Below are positions 43,525 through 55,772 of a stretch of DNA of 64,000 bases, in pieces; the stretch's first letter is position 1; every line of letters begins with the position of its first letter. The DNA lies in assembly GCA_001600095.1 (NCBI GenBank), contig BCIX01000003.1:2170001-2234000 (forward strand). The letters are read 5' to 3'. Below the pieces are notes generated by a model, which was not told the DNA's origin, ran no database searches, and saw only the letters and a program-made list of their open reading frames with translations. This DNA is from Bullera alba (lineage: Eukaryota; Basidiomycota; Tremellomycetes; Tremellales; Bulleraceae). The translations under genes were made by a program, and so were the position numbers.

Positions 43525-46424
43525 ATGGGGAACCCAGACAAGGGGGATCGAAGGGAATCAGGGGCGTCATGGGGATATCCTCCGCCCACCCCTCCGAAAC
43601 ATAATCGCCCTCTGGACCAAGGACAAGGTTCGTTGTTTGATGGACAATTGATGGGGTATCCAATACTGATCGGAATTTGATAGGGCTGAAGCACGGGTCT
43701 CCAGATAGCATCTTCCTCAACAACGCCAAAGGGTCGGGCCTGTTGTCCGGTACGAGCGCCGGCTACGGAGAGAGCAGTGCAGCGGGCAACGATAGCAGCG
43801 ACGGGGCGGGCGGATCCTCGGCCAAGAGACAACGAAGGGATAGCTCCGCTGGGGCTAGTAGCATGTTTGGCCTCGCAGAAGACATCGCGGATAACAGGTC
43901 AGTCATGGAGATCCAGTACAATGAAGGACAATCACTGATGAGCACGTACAGACCACTGGCTATCACTTGCGCACCCTGCAGAACTAGGAAGATCAGTGAG
44001 TGGCCCGAAGAACCTGAACAACCAATGAGGTGACTGACATCGGGCTCAGAGTGCGACTCGAAAAAGCCCGTTTGCGAGAATTGCTCAAAGTATGTCCAAG
44101 AGCCAAAGTTGCCCCGGGTCAACTTGCTGTTGCTGATGATCACCGGCAGAAACCCCAAGGAGTGCTACTATCCCCTCAAGCTCAAGCCCGGGCTGCGTCC
44201 CGGCACCGGCACAGACATGGTCAAACGCATCGGTGAGTCGAGGCATGTATATCATGAGGCATACCACTGATCGGATTTCAGAGATGCTGGAGGATCGAGT
44301 GCACGTCCAAGAGGCCAGGCTGGCAGATCACGAAGCTCGCCTGACTGCACTCACCAACCAGGCTCTCAATCCCTTCGATCAGGGGAACAACCAGTCGTTC
44401 CAATCGAATCAATCGAACAACCAATCCACCGGTCTCACTCCACTGCTATCACTACCGTCGATGCCCATGTCCAACCCGTCCATTGCTCAGCCTTTACCCG
44501 ACATTGGACCCTCGAGTACTGGTAGTCATGGACCCGGTTCTGGAGGACCTTTCGACTTTACAGCCCACACCGTCAACTCCTTCGGGGGGCCTAGCGCGTC
44601 TCCATCTGGTCTCTCGACCACATCGTTCCACGACCCTGGAGTCCTTCCTCCCCCGGATATAGTGTACGACCTGATCAACCTCTTTTGGACTCACATACAC
44701 CCCTGGGCGCCGATCCTCGCTCCGATTCCTATTCAAACACAGCCGCCATGGAACATTGTCGTTCACGCCATTGTCGTAGTGACCCTGCGGTACTCGTTTG
44801 ATCCTAGGCTAGAGGGCAAACACGACATGTACAAGCGCGCCGCGAAGCAACACGTCCTGTCGCACGCTATAGAATCGACGTCGATTTCCTCGGTTCAAGC
44901 ACTCGCCCTCCTCGCTCTCGATCTCATTGGCTCGGACCAAGGACCCTCTTCTTGGGGTATACTGGCACTACTCACCCGATCGGCAGTCCACCTCGGCCTC
45001 ACTACCGAAGACGAGTCGTTGACCAATAATGCCGGATTGAGTAATGGCGGAACGAGCGGACTCAGCAATAAAGCACCCACACCCTCCCTGAGCCGGACGA
45101 GTATTATACCCCCCGCGGCCAATTGGGAGGAAGACGAGTGTAGGCGAAGGCTATACTGGTTGATATTCAGTTTAGACCGTTATGCCTGTGCGGCAACCGG
45201 GTGGGACTTTGCTCTGCCCGATTTTGACGTCAATCGGAGGTTGCCATGTGCCGACAAGCTGTGGGCCAAGCAGGTGCGTCAAGTCGTCCTTTCAACCTCT
45301 GCCCTCTTTCCCACATTCCGCCGAATATTGAACTGTTGCTGATGGCCACTCGTAGGAATGGTACATTACACCCACGTTCAAGCCGATTCCCCACCTACTC
45401 TCCCCGCCGAATCAGGCCAACCTCTCTCCTCTGGCCTTCCTCGTCGAGGCTCTCGACTTGTTAGGCCGAGCACATACTCTACAGTCGAGGAACATAGATC
45501 CAGGGGATTCAAGAGCGGTGGAACGGCGCCGTGACGCCAGTGTCACTCTTAGTAGTGCTGCCAGGAGGTGGTTTGGCGATTTGGCCCTGAGAGAAGGGAG
45601 ACAAAATGGAATGACGCTCATGATTGTGGGTCAGCCGTGGTCCCTTAAGCCCGCCTGCTAATCCCATTGCCCTCAGCAAGCGATACATCATGCGTGAGTG
45701 ATACTCAAAGTATCAAGGCATAATGCTGACAATGCCTCAGCACATTGCTCAAGATCAACGCGTACTATGCCTTTCCGGCGCTCTCGAACGGCGAGCCAAT
45801 CGAGCCGTACACGTTCACCTGCCTCTCCTCGGCGAGATCGCTGGTTGCTCTGGCGGCCGTCGCCAAGAATATCGGGTACACGACGTCCAGCTCTCCACTG
45901 TTCATATGGTCACTCTGGGTCGCCGCGAGGGTGTTGTTCGGTCAGTCCAGTGTCTCCATGGGTATCAGAGTGCTAACTACTATTCAGTGCATGCCTTTCT
46001 GAGCCATCAGGCGCAGCCCGACGAGGACTTTGACACTATTGTCGGGTGTCTCAAGGAACAAGCCCAGTTCTGGTCGCTAGCCAGTGAGTCCAGTCCCAAA
46101 GGCTCTGCACAGTGAGCCAGGCGAGCTGACGCTCGCTCGCTCGCGCTCGCAGACCAATATGTCAAACTGCTAGAACGGGCCAAGCGAAAGTGGCTACAAT
46201 CGACCATGGACACGAATCCCAACCTCCCCGACGCTATACACGTCCTTTTAGACCTGAGGCGCACGGCGTATTCTGCCGTCGCGGGGAATACGGAGCAAAC
46301 GCCATTCCACTCGCCGGGGGAGATGAACCTGTCGCATCTGCCGGCGTGGGCGGTACAGCCGCTACTGGGGGATTTGCACAGCTGGTTCGATCTTCCCGCC
46401 GGGGTGTTCCAGAACGACATGTAG
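43525..46424 (+). CDS. Zn2Cys6 transcription factor with fungal-specific TF domain
   Basis: Nuclear regulator. I place the start at ATG 43525 (MGNPDKGDRRESGASWGYPP), which joins in frame across an intron to GLKHGSPDSIF. After a basic patch (AKRQRRDSS) comes the zinc cluster, split by two introns: CAPCRTRKIKCD, SKKPVCENCSK, NPKECYYP, spaced C2C6C6C2C6C. Then KLKPGLRPGTG and a short coiled coil (EMLEDRVHVQEARLADHEA) for dimerisation. The middle-homology domain begins near LPPPDIVYDLINLFWTHIHP and includes VQALALLALDLIG and WEEDECRRRLYWLIFSLDRY. It ends LFDLPAGVFQNDM-like at 46424. About 780 residues. Target genes are unknown; no neighbouring pathway points to one. Confidence 0.85.
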
Positions 46425-46595
46425 AGGGTGCTGCCATAGACCTAGACGTAGAGTGATGTATCAAGACGGAACCAAACAAAAATCACGCGACGCGTCCAAG
46501 CGAAGATGAACTCGATGATCAATGTCTCTCTTGTGCTTGTACTTGATCTTGTCGTGTCTATCACATCTACGACCACGCTGCAGAGCTCTTGGACG

Positions 46596-48051
46596 ATGGC
46601 GGACGCTCTCGCCGATTTGTTCTCTGCCAACTCGCCACCCCCATCACCTCGTCGCGCCAATCCACTATTCTTCTCGCCTGGCGAGTCGCCCTCCCAACGC
46701 CCGCAAAACTCTCCACCGCCCACCCCCCCGCCCCCAATCGACTTTGACGACCTCACACGTCGATCCCCCTCTGAGGATGCCGGTGGATTCAGTGCTCAAC
46801 GAGCGCTCAGGAGTCCTTCGAGGGAAACGGGAAGAGGAGGAGTAGGAGGAGGAGTAGGAGGAGGAGTAGGAGGAGGAGTAGGAGGGGGGTACGATTTCAC
46901 ACAGGGCGTTCGACCCGTGCAGGAGATACCGGATTTCGCAAGGGCGGTGCAGCCTGTACAGCTGTTTCAGGATCCACTGGCTTTGCTCCCCGGAGGGGAT
47001 GGAGATGGGGATAGGCCAGTGAAAAAGAGGAGGGTCGTTGCGAAAATCGATCAGGAGAGGTGAGTCCGTTGAGTCCGGGTCCGATTCTGGGGCATAGTCG
47101 TGGGAGTTCGGACATCGCGATGTCTTGGTGTCAAGGATACGCTGTCACTCATGGAGTAACAGTGATATTGACTTTTGTGGAAGGAGACAGCTACAAGACC
47201 CGTTGCGCTGGATGCCAGCTGACAACACCCCAGGCTCACATCGGAAAAGGGGATCCCGGCGTTGATGAACATTGCCAAGCGGTTCAAACCCAAAGGCAAG
47301 GGTCACGAGGTGAGCCTCCATGAGTGTATCATAGCCAGCTGCTGAACGAGACCCGTCCCAGGCGGCCGACTTGCGCGATCTACTGAGCCAATATCAGCTC
47401 TGGGCACATGGCATGTTTCCAAAGGGCGACTTTGCGGGCACCGTCTCCCGAGTCGAGACGATTTGTCGCACGAAGCCAATGGAGGTGGGTCCATCGTCCC
47501 GCTGCGTCCTCATCCCCCAGGTCCATTTTCAACTAGCTTCTTCCTCCTCATAGTAGATTGCGAGGACTTTGGACGGTGCTAACGACCGGTAGATCGTTAT
47601 GAAGGGGTACAAAGAGGCCTTCTACCCCGCCCCGAGGTCGCCGTCTCCTATGGACATAACCCCTCGCTCATCCGGGGCGCAGAGTCCGAGTGGGAATGAC
47701 GCCAACGGCCCAGCTTCACCTACGCGTTCAATCCCTTCGGTCCCTTCGGGGTCAGGTGCACGCCGGAGCTCGGAACCGCTATTTGACAATGATGAAGAGG
47801 CTCTCTTCGACTTTGACCATGACCTCGGGGGCGGGGATGGGGACGATGGACCGGATCTGGACGAGTTATTGGCCATGGAGGAGATGGAGCGGGAGGGCGC
47901 AACAGCAGGAGCGTCAAACACAGCGGATGTTGAGGAATCGGGTCAGAAGGGATCGGCGGGGGAAGGCTCGAAGAAGGGAGATGGCACGAGTGAAGACGCT
48001 CCACCAGCCGTGGAGGAGGAGGAAGATGAGTGGGGAGGGTTATACGATTGA
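46596..48051 (+). CDS. CSM3: replication fork protection complex subunit Csm3/Swi3 (TIPIN)
   Basis: Partner of Tof1/Timeless at stalled replication forks, needed for checkpoint signalling and sister-chromatid cohesion. I choose ATG 46596 (MADALADLFSANSPPPSPRR); an in-frame ATG at 46506 would add a hydrophobic stretch out of place in this nuclear protein. After a Pro-rich N-terminus and a GVGG repeat comes VKKRRVVAKIDQER and then the Swi3 domain over three exons: LTSEKGIPALMNIAKRFK, PKGKGHEAADLRDLLSQYQL, WAHGMFPKGDFAGTVSRVE. The C-terminus is Ser-rich and then acidic, ending EEEEDEWGGLYD. About 440 residues. The Swi3 domain motifs are complete. Confidence 0.88.
46835..46890 (+). repeat. 12-bp tandem repeat coding for GVGG units
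   Basis: About four and a half copies of a GGAGGAGTAGGA-type unit inside the first CSM3 exon, translated as repeated Gly-Val-Gly-Gly. The unit is a multiple of three, so copy-number change would keep the frame. Confidence 0.85.
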
Positions 48052-48352
48052 TCTAGCGTACATCGTGAGCAATCCTCGATAACTTAGCGTGGAGGTCACT
48101 GGCTTACTTGGTGTGCAGATAGCTCACGGGATGCACTCGCTGCTGCTGCTGCCGTCAGAGCCGACATGGTAGACGCTGCGCACTGAACTCTATTGATGAC
48201 ATCTCCCGAGTACAACCGTTATGCTACATGAGCTCTAGACTCTAGGCAAATGTCTATCCTACTGATACTTCCACTACATCCGCCCGATAGTTCACTGACA
48301 CGGCCTCACTCTCACAAGCACTCAACTCGGCCGCGCTCGTCATTCTGCCTCC
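48052..48352. other. intergenic region between convergent genes
   Basis: 301 bp between CSM3 and the MFS transporter 3' ends. I see nothing beyond a short CTG run (GCTGCTGCTGCTGCC near 48140). Confidence 0.5.
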
Positions 48353-50438
48353 TCACGCTGACGACGCCGGCAGTCGCGGTGTTGGCAGTTTGACAAACAG
48401 CAAGAACCCGAATCCCAGCATAGCCACGACCTGCCAAAACCGTCAGATCGCGGTATCGCATCGTGGAACGAGCTGACGACTCACCGCATTGGCCAGGAAG
48501 ACCATTGTTGGTTTCTCCGCCTCTGACAGGGCTGAGAAGATTGTGCCGAATATCCCCACAGTGAGGACTTGTGCTACAGCCCAGGCGTTAGCTACCACGC
48601 TACACCGACGGCCTGCCACTCACCGAGCTTCTCCACGAGGGCAATGGCGCCCAGGGCATCGCCTCTGTCGTGCTCATCGACGAAATCGAGTGTTACGCCT
48701 TTACAAGCCGACCCGGTGCCGCTCGCGAACGGGAGTATCGCGGCGGCTAGGTACATGTGCCATCCGGCCGATGACCAGCTCACACAGGCTGTCAGGATGC
48801 CATCGAGGAATATGCTCCAGCGGAGGAAGTGCAGGTCGAAGAGGGATCCATGGGCCTGATCCGTCGAGCGGGGTGGTTGATCCAGAGTGGGCGGAGTGGA
48901 CACGTTGGGTTCTTGAGCTTGGAGCGGTTGATCGGGGTGTGTGTGTGGGTCGATGGAGCCGTAGTCCGAGCGATCGACGGCGGTCAATGTCGAGGAAGAG
49001 GAAGAAGTGGGTTTAGGTCCGTTGGGGGGGTGGGTGGAGGATGAAGAGGTCGAGCTCGAGGACGACAGCTTGCGAGCGGGATGGGGATATGATAAAGCCG
49101 TGCGATGCCCCGATACCCATCGACGACCACGGCTGATGATCACCGGAAAGCAGATTGACAAGAAGAACGCTTTGACCAAAAGCGTCAATGACTACCAAGC
49201 GTGTCAGCGTTACTGACACGGATCCAAAGCACAGACAACGGGGACTCACCAGCATCGCCCCGCTTTCGGCGGGCTTGAATCCGAACACGTTGGTAGCGAC
49301 CAATTGCAATCCCAGGGGAACGTACCCAGTCGCCAGAACGCTGAAGAAGGCTCCGAGACCCACTAGGAACAAGTTCCAATCCCGTCTCGAGCCCCGCTCA
49401 TCCGTCACTCTCCTCGGGATGAAGATCTTCAAGGGGGCGAGGAAGGATTGCGACTTCTTCCCTGGCGAGTTGGACGAGTTGGCGCCAGGGCGGATGTGGG
49501 GGAGGAAGATGGACCCGAAGATTGTGCAAAAGACAAGTAGACAGAATGTGACTTGGAACGGAGCTATCGGACCGAAGAAGTACTCTGTCAGTCCGCCAAC
49601 TAACCGGGGGTCAGCTTCATACTTCAATTACCGGATGGAAAACGAGGTAGTGAGGGTAGCTTACAGGTGTATCCCGCGCTGGCACCCAGCATCGCAATTC
49701 CGCCTAGTACCCCAAACAGACTGGTGCGCTTGTCTGCATCGGCGAGGATGGCTATAAAGGCATTACTGGCCAGCATGTAGCCTCCGCCGCTGCCCATGAT
49801 GTTGAACAGCTGGGTGATTTGGATGATGCGAATACCGCCCGCCCCGCCCAGATGGAGCGAGTAGATCTGGCACAAGTTCCGACCGGCCGCCCAGGCTGTT
49901 TGCTGGAACATGGCGGCTTTTACACCGAATCGCTTGATCCAGTATCCCGTTACGAAGAGGTTGATGATGGCTGTCTGGGCGTCAGCAAAGCTCGGGACGG
50001 CACTCGACATCCGTAGTCAGAGCGAGAAGATGGGTGGGAGAAAAGGAGTGGCTGGAGGGACTCACTGCTCGCGGTGGTGGTACTGCCCATCAAGGCGATA
50101 GACCTGGCTGTACTGGACTCTATGGCCGGCACGGCGCATCTATCCCCGTTGCCATGCCCACCCAGGAGGTCCATCTCGGGCGAGGGGTGCGTCTTGTAGT
50201 ACTCGTCGCAGGTCATAGTCCTGAACGAATAGATCAACGAGGTTTGGGTGAAGGCGAATGTCATTGAGAGGAGAAACGAGGTGAACAGGACCTTTGCTAT
50301 AGGTGGGAACCATGACTTTGCAGCTTGAGCGAGGTCTGGATCGACGTCGGAAGGAACCAGCGGGGTCGTTTCGCTGGCTTCGCTTCCTCGACTGGCTTCG
50401 CGAACGGTGACTTGCGTGGTGGAATGTTTCCGCGACAT
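48353..50438 (-). CDS. MFS transporter
   Basis: Major facilitator superfamily membrane transporter, substrate unknown. The start ATG at 50438 opens MSRKHSTTQVTVREASRGSE, a hydrophilic cytosolic N-terminus. Membrane segments visible in order include IAKVLFTSFLLSMTFAFT, TAIINLFVTGYWI, IIQITQLFNIMGSGGGYML, LFGVLGGIAMLGASAGYT, FQVTFCLLVFCTIFGSIF and NLFLVGLGAFFSVLATGYV. A long Ser-rich central loop (near 48860-49080) precedes FLDGILTACVSWSSAGWHMY and a last segment AMLGFGFLLFVKLP. The stop TGA is at 48353-48355. Seven or so exons and roughly 570 residues, consistent with 12 segments. It sits tail to tail with CSM3, and its start faces the 3' end of the lactonase gene. Confidence 0.82.
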
Positions 50439-50732
50439 GCCGGGTAGCTTGTAGGCTGCGTCCTGTCACTACTGTGTTGAGAGGGACATCAGAGCGCCCC
50501 TCCAACACCCCCATTGTATACCCAAGACTAAGAGCGACGGACGATTGAACAATCTCACACGATCATCGGGCAAATCCGACGCACAAACCCGATCCACCGG
50601 CGGCGTGCTCCGGCCCGGGAATGGCGATAGCGAGCGTGCACACTGTGACTGCAGTGCTGCACTGTATGGGCTGGGGGTGCTGTAGGAGGGCGATGCTGAG
50701 CAGCATGCATTCAAGAATGCATGATGAGTGGT

Positions 50733-52016
50733 CTAGAGGTCCTTGATCCATACTGGCACGACGGCCAGTTTGACCTGAGGCAGCTTTGCAACTTGTTCCA
50801 AAACCAATCCCTCCCCGGTCCGCTTGTACATTGTCATGCCACCCTCATCCCTCGCCAGCACGAGCACGTACTTGCCATCTGGGGAAGTGGAGATCCCTCT
50901 GAGGTGTCTCCCTGCGCCATGGACGAACGGGGTTGGAGCGCGAGTGACGGCTCCGTCGGGGGATACGGCGAACAAGGCCAATGCGTCCCCTTTATCGCTC
51001 TTTGAGAACCTATTGCCGCAGATCAACAGGCTGGGTCCGTTCGGTGTGAGTGGGGGAGCTAGGATGATCTCGGCTCCTGCCATATCGGCATTATCGGCGT
51101 CTTCCCGGGGTAACAGGGAGAGCTTGTTGATGACCTGGGCAGAGGAAAGGTCGTGCACGTAGAGCTGCGATCCCATCTCGGTCAGGGTATACAGGTAGTT
51201 TCCGGACGGATGGATTTGGGAATGCCGAGGACCTTGGCCGAGGTCGAAACCGCCAATGGTGCCGGTGGGCGTGAAGCCCGATTCGGAGGTCTGCAGTCGG
51301 TGAATGAGGTTGTTGCCGAGGTCGGGGGCGAATACCTCGCCAGAGGGGTGGACGTGGATTCCATGCACGTGAGGTGCTTCCTGCCGAGGGTGGGATTGCG
51401 GTTGGTATTCTGGGATAAAGGTGTGGGAAGGGGTGGAAGAGGTGAAACTGCCATCTGCGGCCAGAGGGATTCGAGAGGCCATATGACCGCCACTCCGTCC
51501 GTACTAGACAATACCATCAGCGACTGCAAAAACTGAAGGTGGTGATGATCATCAAGCCTGATGGATGAGTCTGGGAGTGGAACAGCTGCAGCTGCATCCC
51601 TCGGCCCCAGAACCCAGCCAATCTCGCCCAGCACTCGGCTACTCACATGAGCGATCAACAATGCCTTGCCATCCTCTGCTACTGCCAGATGAGTCGGTCC
51701 CTGACCACCACTAGTCGCCTCTTGTAGCGTCTCAAATCCACCCTCATCCTTCACCCGCAAGACGAACACTTTGCCTTCTATCCAAGAATTGGCATACACG
51801 ATCTCATGGTGGGTACTGCGATAGCGATCCATAGAGTCAGCCGCGTCCAGATTGATTGGAGAGGGGTGGTACGTACGGGTGCTGGGTGAGCCAACTTGGA
51901 TGCTCCTTGACTCTGGTGGTGTCGACAAGTTCTAGGGTATTGGCCGAAGAGTCGAAGATGACGGAATAGATGTCAAAGTCGTGGGTTCCCAGGAGGATGA
52001 GATGTTTCGACGACAT
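50733..52016 (-). CDS. beta-propeller lactonase family protein
   Basis: Seven-bladed beta-propeller of the lactonase family (6-phosphogluconolactonase YbhE/Pgl-like, also carboxymuconate cyclase-like). The start ATG at 52016 gives MSSKHLILLGTHDFDIYSVI. Blade-type repeats: VYANSWIEGKVFVLRV, GPTHLAVAEDGKALLIAH, PHVHGIHVHPSGEVFAPDLG, QGPRHSQIHPSGNYLYTLTE and RHLRGISTSPDGKYVLVLAR, ending VVPVWIKDL and TAG. These H-P-S-G and P-D-G turn motifs are typical. Three exons, about 375 residues. No signal peptide is visible. It hydrolyses a sugar or aromatic lactone in principle; which one cannot be told. It is unrelated in fold to the amidohydrolase-type L-rhamnonolactonase of the rhamnose pathway. Confidence 0.85.
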
Positions 52017-52820
52017 GCTGGTCAGCGTCCAGGGTCAGATGGCAGATATCGGCTTATATTACAGTCGTGTAGAGCGGACAGGTGCTACTCGACCAGTTCA
52101 TGACAACTGAAGTCTGAGGTGGATCAAGCAGCGAGAGTGCTGTCTGACACCGGACCGGGCGGACCGGTGCATCCCGGATACCGTGGCCGCTGTCCGACTC
52201 CAGATGACGGACTCGCATGCATTCCAGATGAGGACTTGGCTCCTGGCAGTAAGTCGACCTTGACAGCTTGATCATTGTCCATGCAGAGTCGCAGAGTAGA
52301 CCAGGGGTTGCAGGTTGACGGTCGCACCGAGATAAGAGTGCCAGTGCAAGTATGTAGTGACGAGAGGACGGGTCGGAGAATCGTAATCGCGGGGTGGACT
52401 TTCTTGGCTAATATCCCCGTTGCATTACAGAAGATTGTAATGACCCTGAGCGAAGTCTAATGAGGGATTAGATTGACTAATGACGGCACTCTACTTTTCT
52501 AGAACCCTCCCTGCACTCCCCCCCCGCTCTCTTGCCCCGCCTTGGCCCCCCCTTTGCCCCCCCCTGTCCTTACGGTGCTATGACGTGGTTGCTGCAAGTC
52601 ATGTGCTGGGACACAGAGAGCAAAGTAGAGTTCTGCACACGACGACGACGAGGTGTGTGATGACTTGCAGGCACGATAGAGAGTGAGGAGCATTCCCACA
52701 GCACTGCAGCATCACCTGACCCGGGTATCACCATAGTCGTACTCTACCTTGGTGCCTTTAGTCGACATTCCAACCAATTTCACATACGAGTACTCGACGT
52801 CACTCAGATCCCCCCTTCCT
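52017..52820. promoter_or_regulatory. divergent promoter region with C-rich tract
   Basis: About 800 bp between the lactonase start (minus) and the next gene start (plus). No coding pattern. It contains a run of four C-tracts at 52518-52564. Confidence 0.5.
52518..52564 (-). other. potential G-quadruplex on the minus strand
   Basis: Four C-runs of 8, 4, 7 and 8 bases on the plus strand with spacers of 9, 7 and 4. The minus strand therefore has four long G-runs able to form a quadruplex, and the plus strand an i-motif. It lies about 260-300 bp upstream of the gene at 52821. Confidence 0.5.
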
Positions 52821-55772
52821 ATGTTCTCCCAAGGCTCATTCAAGTCTTCCCCCTTTTCAACCCACACCGACACTCATACACAGTCCACACCACCACCGCC
52901 CTCGCTGTCAGTCACGCATTCGCCGGCATCACAAGCGTCCACGCCGCATATCGTCGAGCCGAACGACTTTGACTTGGGTCCCAGCACTACCACCAAAGCG
53001 TTGGATCACGGTCGAGCTGGGAAGGATAGCCCCGGACTCACGTTTGTCAAGCCGAAAGAGGTGGCGGAGCTCTTGGGCAGCTTGAGCAGATCGGCAGAGA
53101 GACACAACAGAGCTGGAACACATCACTCCGTGAGTAGGGTATAGGTCTTGGCAGCAGCACTGTGATGAGGGATCATTGTCGCGTCGAGCTGGGAAGCTTG
53201 GACACGAAGCTCGGACACACTCGGTTTCCCCTCATAATCTGAACGTCCAACTCTCTCACTGATCATTCCCCCGCCCACTCCTTTGTCTCGACGCACCCAA
53301 AGGGTGACGGAGGATGAAGGCGCCGCCTTCGGGCATCCTCACACTCCTCCCCCGAAATGACCCGCAATCATCCCATCTCCACCGCCTCTTCACCCTCTGC
53401 TATCATGTACATATGCACGTAGCTCTCGCTGACATGTACGCGCCCCCGACCTTTCCATCCCTCCTCGACGCTATACTGTACTACTACCCAATTCAAACGC
53501 GTCTCAAATCGCAACCCCCGTCATCAACACCTGGATCACCTACGCTTCCCGACCGCAACTCGCATCATCCCACTCGACCTATTCACCGGAAACGCTACTC
53601 GTCACTATCTCACTCCCCGACCTCCAACTACCCGTACCCGAACACTTCGTCCCGGTTTCTGAAACAGTCTCATCCACCGCCACCGGTTCACGCGCCCGTC
53701 CCACGACTCCACTCGTCCTTCCAGGGCGAAGATCAAAAGCGCCCTTCGAACCAAGTCCACGCTCATCGACCATCAGGCAGCATGGACTCGATCTCCGTCA
53801 GACGTCATCAGAGGGAATTGTCGGTCGAAGAGCCCTTTAGCCCCGGTGGTTCCCCCGGTGGTTTCTCCTCCAAGAGCTCTAGACTATCAGCTTCACCCTC
53901 CAGACACCATCACCAGCTGAACGCTCTGTCACCATTACAAGCGCTGTCCCCGTTACAAACCCCGCATCAGCCACTGAGGGAGAAATCGCCCTCCAATCTC
54001 GACATGGGCGCAGGTCGAGCTCGAGCTCCGAGTCTGACTCGTTCGCTGAGCAGTAGGCAGAGTCTGATTGCCAACGCGGAGAAATGGGGACAAGGAGAAG
54101 AGTATGCCATTGAGGACGTCTCCAACCCGGTCGGTCTGTTCTCGCGACTCACCCTGGTCAAGGCGCCCCAGGAGGCCTCCGGGTTGAAGAGGTGAGCCAC
54201 CTCGTCCTCTGACCTATTTAGCTAATGCGCTGTAGGGCCAAATCCGCCTCTGCACTGGCGCCATTCCCCGTACCTACCGCCTTCAACGTCGATGCTCCAG
54301 CGACCACTGCGCGAGGACCCCGTCGATCATTCGCTGCGGCATCATTCGCATCCTTTACCCCCATGTCTACCGGGTCGAAACCCCTCTCCTCGTCCTTCTC
54401 CCACCACTCGGAGAACACGCACCGGATCTCCGACACTCGATCGGCCTACGGCGGGATGGATATCCAGAAACGCAACTTTAGCCCGGACGAGGTATTGGAC
54501 ATTGCCCAATCGCTCTCCTCGCCCGTCGCGATTCCCGAAGGCGGATTCAAGGGCGCAGAGTTGAAACGACGAAAATCCGCAGGAAGCTCGTCTGCTCGAC
54601 GAGGATCGATCAAGGGCGTCTCTCCGGAGAAACCACCGCTTGCACTCGAGCCAGTGGAATATGTACAACTGGACGAAGACACCTTACTCCCCTTTGTCGA
54701 CCGATGCGCCGAGGTCAACGAGCTGTTCCAGCACCCATCCAACGAGAAGATGTTCAAGATGCTCAAAGCGGCCTTCCCAAAGGAGCCCGCTCGACAACAC
54801 TGGATGGCGCTCAAGCCCGAGGAATGGAACTGGGACGAATTTGTCAATCACCTCACCACGCTCGACCGCATCCAATGCCCCGACTACGCCTGGGTCTTCC
54901 GCGCTCGACAGGCGGTCCGAGCGCGCTCTGTCGCCCTTTGGGAAAAGGTCGGCACGTGTCTCGGCTGCGATGGGGATCTGCTCAATGCCGGCGGGGAGGA
55001 CGGCCATCCGTACTCGTGGGGCGGACTGGGTTTGGGAGAAGAGGGCGAATACGACTATTCCCAGAATCAAGTGTGGATAGAGGCTCTCGAGGCTGTTGAC
55101 CCGGAGGAAAAGGAGAGGAATGAGCGAGCGTTCAAAGATGAATTTGGGGAGATTGTCGAGGATGAGAATGAGCAAGCTGCGGCCGGGATGACGGCCCTGT
55201 TGGGGACTATAGGCGAGGGGGAGGAGGAAGCGCCATTGGCCAAGCCGTTCAAACCGACGACTGCGCAGCGAGCCGGCGGTATGGACACGATTCAAGACCC
55301 ACTCTCGTCCCCTCGGGCGCAGTTCAAGCCGACTCTACCGGGATCCCGCTCACACCAGGACGAGGGGCAAACGCGTTCAGTGCGAAGTCGATCGTTCGTC
55401 GGGTTGCAAATCCTCACTTCGCCCCAAGCGCCAGCTCACGGGGGATCATTGTCGAGATCGCAGTCGATCTCCCACTCCCAATCGTTCGCGTCGCCTGGTA
55501 CGCCCGGAGGAGGGGTACAAGCTGTATTTGATAGAGGACCCGGGTCACCCCTGTTCCCCTCTTCGTTCAGCTCGCTGAGCGCAGAGCCCAACTTGGGCCG
55601 AAGCGCCACTGTGGGTATAGCCGGAGGGATAAAGCCCGCTCCGGCCGGCTTTGGAAGGGATACCGGGGATGCAGAGAGGAGGTGGTCCGGGATCAGGAGG
55701 AGGAAATCCGGGGCAGAGCTCTCAGAGAGTGAGTCCAGCTTCAGGCTATGGGAAGGCGAGCTGATGGTATAG
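52821..55772 (+). CDS. large conserved-looking fungal protein of unknown function
   Basis: I do not recognise the family. The start at 52821 (MFSQGSFKSSPFSTHTDTHT) gives an exon to about 53120, ending in a good donor (GTGAGT). The next open part starts near 53314 (MKAPPSGILTLLP), but I could not find an in-phase acceptor, so these may be two genes, or a further intron may lie near 53400. From 53314 the frame is long and Ser/Pro/Arg-rich, with a short intron at about 54193-54236. A folded domain follows at about 54640-55100: VEYVQLDEDTLLPFVDRCAE, HPSNEKMFKMLKAAFPKEP, WNWDEFVNHLTTLDRIQCPD and YAWVFRARQAVRARSVALWE. The tail is Ser-rich with RRRKSGAELSESESS. No signal peptide or membrane segment. 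The helical central domain is the part worth searching. Confidence 0.6.

Noticed and set aside
50733..52016. Lactonase as the missing L-rhamnonolactonase (LRA2)
   Set aside because: LRA2 enzymes are amidohydrolase-fold proteins; this one is a beta-propeller, and it lies 14 kb from the rhamnose pair.
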